Made by a program: the position numbers and the translations under genes. Below are positions 60,277 through 64,000 of a DNA stretch of 64,000 nt, piece after piece. This DNA comes from Glaciimonas sp. (GTDB lineage Bacteria; Pseudomonadota; Gammaproteobacteria; Burkholderiales; Burkholderiaceae_D): contig JABBOV010000003.1 of assembly GCA_012927625.1 (NCBI GenBank), positions 661,638 to 725,637 on the forward strand, in the 5' to 3' direction. Numbering within the stretch: the first letter of the stretch is position 1; every line of letters starts with the position of its first letter. The notes beneath the pieces were generated by a model. The model did no database searches. It saw only the letters and a list, made by a program, of their open reading frames with translations, and was not told the origin of the DNA.

Positions 60277-60609
60277 TTAGTTGCCGACAGTCACATATAT
60301 GTGACAGGATTGCTTGGAAATTCGGTCACCGCGGCCTTTAGCGCGCGCAGTAAAACGTTTTAAAACGGAACCTTTTTCGACGAAGATAGTTTTCACTGTC
60401 AACTCGTCAATATCTGCACCATCATTATGCTCAGCATTTGCGATCGCCGATTCAAGTACTTTCTTGATGATTACAGCACCTTTCTTCGGGCTGAAAGTCA
60501 AAATATTAAGTGCATTATCAATTTTTTTGCCGCGGATTAGATCAGCAACTAGACGGCCTTTTTGGGCCGACAAGCGCACGCCGCGGAGGGTTGCTTTAGT
60601 TTCCATCAT
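60277..60609 (-). CDS. rplV: 50S ribosomal protein L22
   Basis: Lines the exit tunnel with its beta-hairpin, the site of macrolide-resistance changes in other bacteria. 110 residues, [20 protein letters not shown] to the hairpin [20 protein letters not shown]. The frame opens 11 codons earlier; AGAGG seven bases before ATG 60609 supports this start, though the next codon is also ATG. Confidence 0.97.
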   Translation of the reverse strand: MMETKATLRGVRLSAQKGRLVADLIRGKKIDNALNILTFSPKKGAVIIKKVLESAIANAEHNDGADIDELTVKTIFVEKGSVLKRFTARAKGRGDRISKQSCHIYVTVGN

Positions 60610-60613
60610 GACC

Positions 60614-60889
60614 TTACCTCTTAGCCTTTCTATCAGCAGCATGACCTTTAAATGTGCGCGTCAATGCAAACTCACCAAGTTTATGGCCAACCATGTTTTC
60701 GGAGACATAAACTGGTACATGCTGCCTGCCGTTATGCACTGCAATTGTCAAGCCAATGAAATCCGGCATTATGGTTGAGCGGCGAGACCATGTCTTAATG
60801 GGTTTTTTGTCTTTGCTAGCTTGCGCTGTCTCGACTTTTTTGATCAAGTGGGCGTCGCAAAAAGGCCCTTTTTTTAATGAACGTGTCAT
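60614..60889 (-). CDS. rpsS: 30S ribosomal protein S19
   Basis: Head protein near the decoding region and S13, 91 residues ([44 protein letters not shown]). Four bases separate it from rplV. Confidence 0.98.
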   Translation of the reverse strand: MTRSLKKGPFCDAHLIKKVETAQASKDKKPIKTWSRRSTIMPDFIGLTIAVHNGRQHVPVYVSENMVGHKLGEFALTRTFKGHAADRKAKR

Positions 60890-60899
60890 GTGCTACCCC

Positions 60900-61727
60900 T
60901 TATTTCTTGCCACGGCGCGAGATAATCATAGAAGTCGTGCGCTTATTGCGGCGCGTCTTCTTACCTTTAGTTTGCTGGCCCCATGGCGACACTGGATGAC
61001 GTCCGGCTGCAGTTTTACCTTCACCACCACCGTGCGGGTGATCTACAGGATTCATGACAACGCCACGAACGGTAGGACGAACGCCACGCCAGCGCATAGC
61101 ACCTGCCTTACCAATCTTGCGCAAATTATGTTCGCCGTTACCAACCTCTCCGACAGTAGCTCTGCATTCAATATGAACACGACGCACTTCGCCAGATCGC
61201 AAACGCACTTGAGCATAAGTACCGTCGCGAGCCATCAACACAACACCGGCACCTGCAGTACGTGCCATTTGCGCACCTTTGCCAGGCAGCATCTCAACGC
61301 AATGCATAGTTGTACCGACGGGAATATTGCGAATAGGAAGACAGTTCCCCGATTTAATGGATGCCTGCGGACCATTCATCAACTGATCGCCAACGGACAA
61401 TCCCTTTGGCGCAATGATGTAATGACGCTCGCCATCTGCGTAGCATAACAATGCGATATTTGCCGTACGATTAGGGTCGTATTCAATACGCTCTACTTTG
61501 CCCACGATTCCGTCTTTATTACGATGAAAATCAATTACGCGGTAATGCTGCTTATGGCCGCCACCGATGTGTCGAGTCGTAATGTGACCATTATTATTTC
61601 GGCCCGCACTCTTTGATTTTTTTTCTATAAGCGCTGCAAAAGGCCGACCTTTATATAAATCGGCATTTACAACTTTAACCATGCCACGACGACCAGGCGA
61701 GGTTGGCTTTACCTTAACGAGTGCCAT
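60900..61727 (-). CDS. rplB: 50S ribosomal protein L2
   Basis: Core large-subunit protein next to the peptidyl transferase centre. 275 residues with the conserved C-terminal [14 protein letters not shown] segment that carries the functional His. Its ATG overlaps the rplW stop by one base. Confidence 0.98.
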   Translation of the reverse strand: MALVKVKPTSPGRRGMVKVVNADLYKGRPFAALIEKKSKSAGRNNNGHITTRHIGGGHKQHYRVIDFHRNKDGIVGKVERIEYDPNRTANIALLCYADGERHYIIAPKGLSVGDQLMNGPQASIKSGNCLPIRNIPVGTTMHCVEMLPGKGAQMARTAGAGVVLMARDGTYAQVRLRSGEVRRVHIECRATVGEVGNGEHNLRKIGKAGAMRWRGVRPTVRGVVMNPVDHPHGGGEGKTAAGRHPVSPWGQQTKGKKTRRNKRTTSMIISRRGKK

Positions 61728-62044
61728 TATTTAGCCTCCTCGGAGAAGTTGATTTCTTGACCCGGCTTTAAGCACACGAATGCTCGCTTGGTATGATTGC
61801 GACGGCCATTAAATTTACCTGAGCGTTTTTGCTTGCCGATGCGATTGGCGACCTGTACAGATTCCACCTGAACCTTGAAAAGGAACTCAACTGCCGCCCT
61901 AATTTCTGGCTTAGTAGCATCTGGCATTACGAGAAAAATAACCTGCTCGTTTTTCTCTGAAACGAAAGTAGCTTTTTCAGAAATAACAGGCGCCAACAAT
62001 ACCTTCAATAAACGCTCTTCATTATGTTTTACTGTCGTGTTCAT
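61727..62044 (-). CDS. rplW: 50S ribosomal protein L23
   Basis: Exit-tunnel protein and docking point for trigger factor and SRP. 105 residues ([24 protein letters not shown]). It overlaps rplD by four bases and rplB by one, so translation is coupled. Confidence 0.98.
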   Translation of the reverse strand: MNTTVKHNEERLLKVLLAPVISEKATFVSEKNEQVIFLVMPDATKPEIRAAVEFLFKVQVESVQVANRIGKQKRSGKFNGRRNHTKRAFVCLKPGQEINFSEEAK

Positions 62045-62661
62045 GCCAGCATCTCCTCAATCTTGGCCAATGCCGATTTGGTGATCACAATTTTCCTATA
62101 GTGAACCAAAGACACTGGATCAGCGTGACGCGGCTCAACCACCAAAACATGCGGCAGATTGCGCGATGCCAATAATAGATTTTCATCCAGAAAATCAGTA
62201 ATTACCAATACCGAATCCAGACCCATAGCCTTCAGCTTTTGAGACAAAAGCTTAGTCTTCGGGGCTTCTAAGGTCAAATTCTCGATGATTGATAAGCGAT
62301 CTTCGCGCGCCAACTGAGACAATATCGAGCAGACACCTGCGCGATACATCTTTTTATTAACCTTGTGAGTGAAGTTTTCATCTGGCGAATTTGGAAAAAT
62401 ACGACCACCACCACGCCATAGTGGTGACGACGACATACCGGCACGCGCGCGGCCGGTACCTTTTTGGCGCCAAGGTTTTTTAGTCGAATGATGGACTTCT
62501 TCACGATCTTTTTGCTTGCGATTACCACTGCGGGCATTCGCTTGATAAGCGACTACGATTTGATGTATCAATGCCTCATTGTAATCGCGCCCAAATACCG
62601 TATCTGGCGCAGCAACATTTGAGCCAGCCTGCCCTTGATCATTCAGGAGCTTAAGTTCCAT
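62041..62661 (-). CDS. rplD: 50S ribosomal protein L4
   Basis: Tunnel-lining protein with a long loop ([26 protein letters not shown]) and, in enterics, the autoregulator of the S10 operon. 206 residues. It lies three bases after rplC and overlaps rplW. Confidence 0.98.
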   Translation of the reverse strand: MELKLLNDQGQAGSNVAAPDTVFGRDYNEALIHQIVVAYQANARSGNRKQKDREEVHHSTKKPWRQKGTGRARAGMSSSPLWRGGGRIFPNSPDENFTHKVNKKMYRAGVCSILSQLAREDRLSIIENLTLEAPKTKLLSQKLKAMGLDSVLVITDFLDENLLLASRNLPHVLVVEPRHADPVSLVHYRKIVITKSALAKIEEMLA

Positions 62662-62664
62662 TGA

Positions 62665-63321
62665 TTACGCCCCTTTCTTAACTTGAGCTTTAATAGCAGG
62701 AGTCACTACAACCTGACCATTCTTTGCGCCGGGTATAGCACCCTTAACCAACAGAAGCTGGCGTTCAGCGTCAATACGCGTAATTTCAAGATTTTGTACT
62801 GTGCGCGTAGCGTCGCCCAAGTGTCCTGTCATGCGCTTACCTGGAAACACACGACCAGGATCCTGCGCCATACCAATAGATCCCGGTACATTATGTGAAC
62901 GCGAATTACCGTGCGTTGCGCGGCCTGAAGAGAAATGATAGCGCTTGATAACACCAGCATAACCCTTACCAATAGTGACGCCTTGCACATCCACTTTTTG
63001 CCCAACTTCAAACAAGTTAGCAGGCACTATATCGCCAGACTTCAGCTCTGAAGCCCTAACAACATCGACTCGGAATTCTTTGAGGAAAGAACCAGCCTCA
63101 ACACCAGCTTTGGCGTGATGACCAGCGGATGCCTTGTTAACTCGGGAAGCGCGGCGCTGACCGAATGCAACCTGAACTGCAGAATAACCATCTGTAGTAG
63201 GCGTTTTAATTTGCGTTACTCGGTTGTTTGACACGTCCAGCACGGTAACAGGAACAGAGTTCCCATCATCCGTAAAAATACGCATCATACCAACCTTACG
63301 ACCAACAAGGCCTAGGCTCAT
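62665..63321 (-). CDS. rplC: 50S ribosomal protein L3
   Basis: Large-subunit assembly protein reaching the peptidyl transferase centre. 218 residues ([20 protein letters not shown] ... [21 protein letters not shown]). The frame opens six codons earlier, but GGAG six bases before ATG 63321 and the family N-terminus fix the start. A promoter and a long hairpin lie upstream. Confidence 0.97.
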   Translation of the reverse strand: MSLGLVGRKVGMMRIFTDDGNSVPVTVLDVSNNRVTQIKTPTTDGYSAVQVAFGQRRASRVNKASAGHHAKAGVEAGSFLKEFRVDVVRASELKSGDIVPANLFEVGQKVDVQGVTIGKGYAGVIKRYHFSSGRATHGNSRSHNVPGSIGMAQDPGRVFPGKRMTGHLGDATRTVQNLEITRIDAERQLLLVKGAIPGAKNGQVVVTPAIKAQVKKGA

Positions 63322-63379
63322 TGTTTTCTCCATTCCCACCTACGATTGGGCAGGGCTGACTGTTTGTACTACTGATAAT

Positions 63380-63409
63380 GTGTGAGTGCGCAAAACTGCG
63401 CACTCACAC
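63380..63409 (-). promoter_or_regulatory. Perfect 12-bp hairpin in the rplC leader
   Basis: GTGTGAGTGCGC (63380-63391) and GCGCACTCACAC (63398-63409) pair perfectly around a 6-nt loop. No T-run follows on either strand, so it is not a terminator. It would lie at the very 5' end of a transcript begun at the TATAAT just upstream. Confidence 0.65.
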
Positions 63410-63417
63410 TGAAGCCG

Positions 63418-63423
63418 ATTATA
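63418..63423 (-). promoter_or_regulatory. Consensus -10 box between rpsJ and rplC
   Basis: TATAAT on the minus strand, with TTAA before it and a weak AT-rich -35 region (TAAAAA at 17 bp; TTGTAA at 20 bp). Transcription would start near 63411, next to the 12-bp hairpin, and read into rplC. Confidence 0.42.
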
Positions 63424-63474
63424 TTAACCCAATAACTTTATTTTTACAACGGGTTATGTTATGTCCGTCTTTAA

Positions 63475-63786
63475 TTACTGTAATTTAATTTCCACATCCA
63501 CCCCCGCAGGCAAATCCAGTTTCATCAACGCATCTACTGTCTTGTCTGTTGGATCCACAATATCCATTAATCGTTGGTGCGTACGGATTTCAAATTGGTC
63601 GCGTGAAGTTTTGTTGACGTGCGGTGAACGTAGTACATCAAAACGCTGAATCCGTGTTGGCAATGGCACCGGACCTTTAACTACCGCGCCAGTACGTTTT
63701 GCAGTTTCAACAATTTCTAATGCAGACTGGTCAATCAATTTATAGTCAAACGATTTCAGACGAATACGGATTTTTTGATTTTGCAT
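63475..63786 (-). CDS. rpsJ: 30S ribosomal protein S10
   Basis: Small-subunit head protein, also NusE in transcription antitermination. 103 residues ([43 protein letters not shown]). AAGGA lies close before the ATG. It is separated from rplC by 153 bases, longer than elsewhere in the S10 cluster. Confidence 0.98.
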   Translation of the reverse strand: MQNQKIRIRLKSFDYKLIDQSALEIVETAKRTGAVVKGPVPLPTRIQRFDVLRSPHVNKTSRDQFEIRTHQRLMDIVDPTDKTVDALMKLDLPAGVDVEIKLQ

Positions 63787-63807
63787 AATTATTCCTTAAA
63801 AGAACGA

Positions 63808-63833
63808 GCCGCGAAAACAACTGCCCCCGCGGC
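63808..63833 (-). other. Hairpin between tuf and rpsJ
   Basis: GCCGCG (63808-63813) and CGCGGC (63828-63833) pair over 6 bp with a 14-nt loop, in the 86-base gap before rpsJ. On the minus strand it is followed by TCGTTCTTTT, too weak for a clear terminator. It may be part of the rpsJ leader. Confidence 0.3.
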
Positions 63834-63872
63834 GATATGATGTGACGATTTCAGTCAAATCTTCAGTACTAT

Positions 63873-64000
63873 TTACTCCAGAATTTTTGCAACGACGCCG
63901 GCACCGACGGTACGACCGCCTTCTCGAATAGCGAAGCGCAAGCCTTCTTCCATCGCAATCGGGTTGATCAATTTGACCGTGATGGAGACGTTGTCGCCTG
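63873..64000 (-). CDS. tuf: Elongation factor Tu, 3' end only
   Basis: The last 42 codons of EF-Tu, ending [15 protein letters not shown] with TAA at 63875-63873; the rest lies beyond the window edge. EF-Tu delivers aminoacyl-tRNA to the ribosome. The visible part is the C-terminal beta-barrel domain III ([20 protein letters not shown]). Its place upstream of rpsJ shows the str operon (rpsL-rpsG-fusA-tuf) continues to the right on the minus strand. Confidence 0.97.

Overview
The window is a chromosomal segment of a Gram-negative bacterium, almost certainly a betaproteobacterium of the order Burkholderiales and most likely Oxalobacteraceae (Herminiimonas, Undibacterium, Glaciimonas or Collimonas type). 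This is inferred from protein style and gene order: kdsD-kdsC-lptC-lptA-lptB-rpoN-hpf, pilMNOPQ next to aroK/aroB and mrcA, resB-ccsB with cytochrome c4 and engB, nodI-nodJ beside dsbD, and tuf-S10-spc-alpha ribosomal genes. There is no rRNA, tRNA, prophage, insertion sequence or CRISPR array in the window.

Layout. 1-5.3 kb is a loosely packed accessory stretch: a GAF-PAS-PAS-GGDEF diguanylate cyclase, a DoxX-like membrane protein, an MFS exporter, and about 0.8 kb with only coding scraps. 5.3-14.8 kb holds ssb, a second MFS gene, uvrA, an acylphosphatase lacking its usual catalytic arginine, a PhyH-type dioxygenase, an AEC carrier and a KefB-type antiporter. 14.8-20.4 kb is the Kdo/lipopolysaccharide transport operon running into rpoN and hpf. 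20.4-24.6 kb has an HIBYL-CoA-hydrolase-like enzyme, dgt, and an in-frame aroK-aroB fusion. 24.6-34.4 kb is the type IV pilus operon pilMNOPQ, carrying an extra Ig-like lipoprotein gene, divergent from mrcA. 34.4-49.1 kb carries cyaY, lptM, lysA, msrPQ, cytochrome c maturation (resB, ccsB), cytochrome c4, engB, hemB, dsbD and nodIJ. 49.2-64 kb is the minus-strand ribosomal superoperon from rplQ back to the 3' end of tuf.

How the genes work together. Envelope assembly dominates: Kdo synthesis and the Lpt bridge for LPS (with LptM elsewhere in the window), PBP1a for peptidoglycan, the pilus alignment complex and secretin, DsbD/MsrPQ for periplasmic thiol and methionine repair, and haem and cytochrome c maturation. 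The ribosomal block supplies the translation and secretion machinery (SecY) and RNA polymerase alpha.

The least expected signals are non-coding. (1) A minus-strand small RNA candidate between engB and hemB has a good sigma-70 promoter, a hairpin loop presenting an anti-Shine-Dalgarno CUCCUCCC, and a strong terminator; it sits where Spot 42 and ErsA sit relative to engB. (2) Six intergenic 58-59 bp AT-rich elements share ends and spacing. (3) Five GTAG-headed REP-type palindromes are present. (4) Intrinsic terminators bracket rpsD inside the alpha operon. (5) A promoter and a perfect 12-bp hairpin lie between rpsJ and rplC. All coordinates and motifs were read by eye; family assignments come from recognition, not from a database search.
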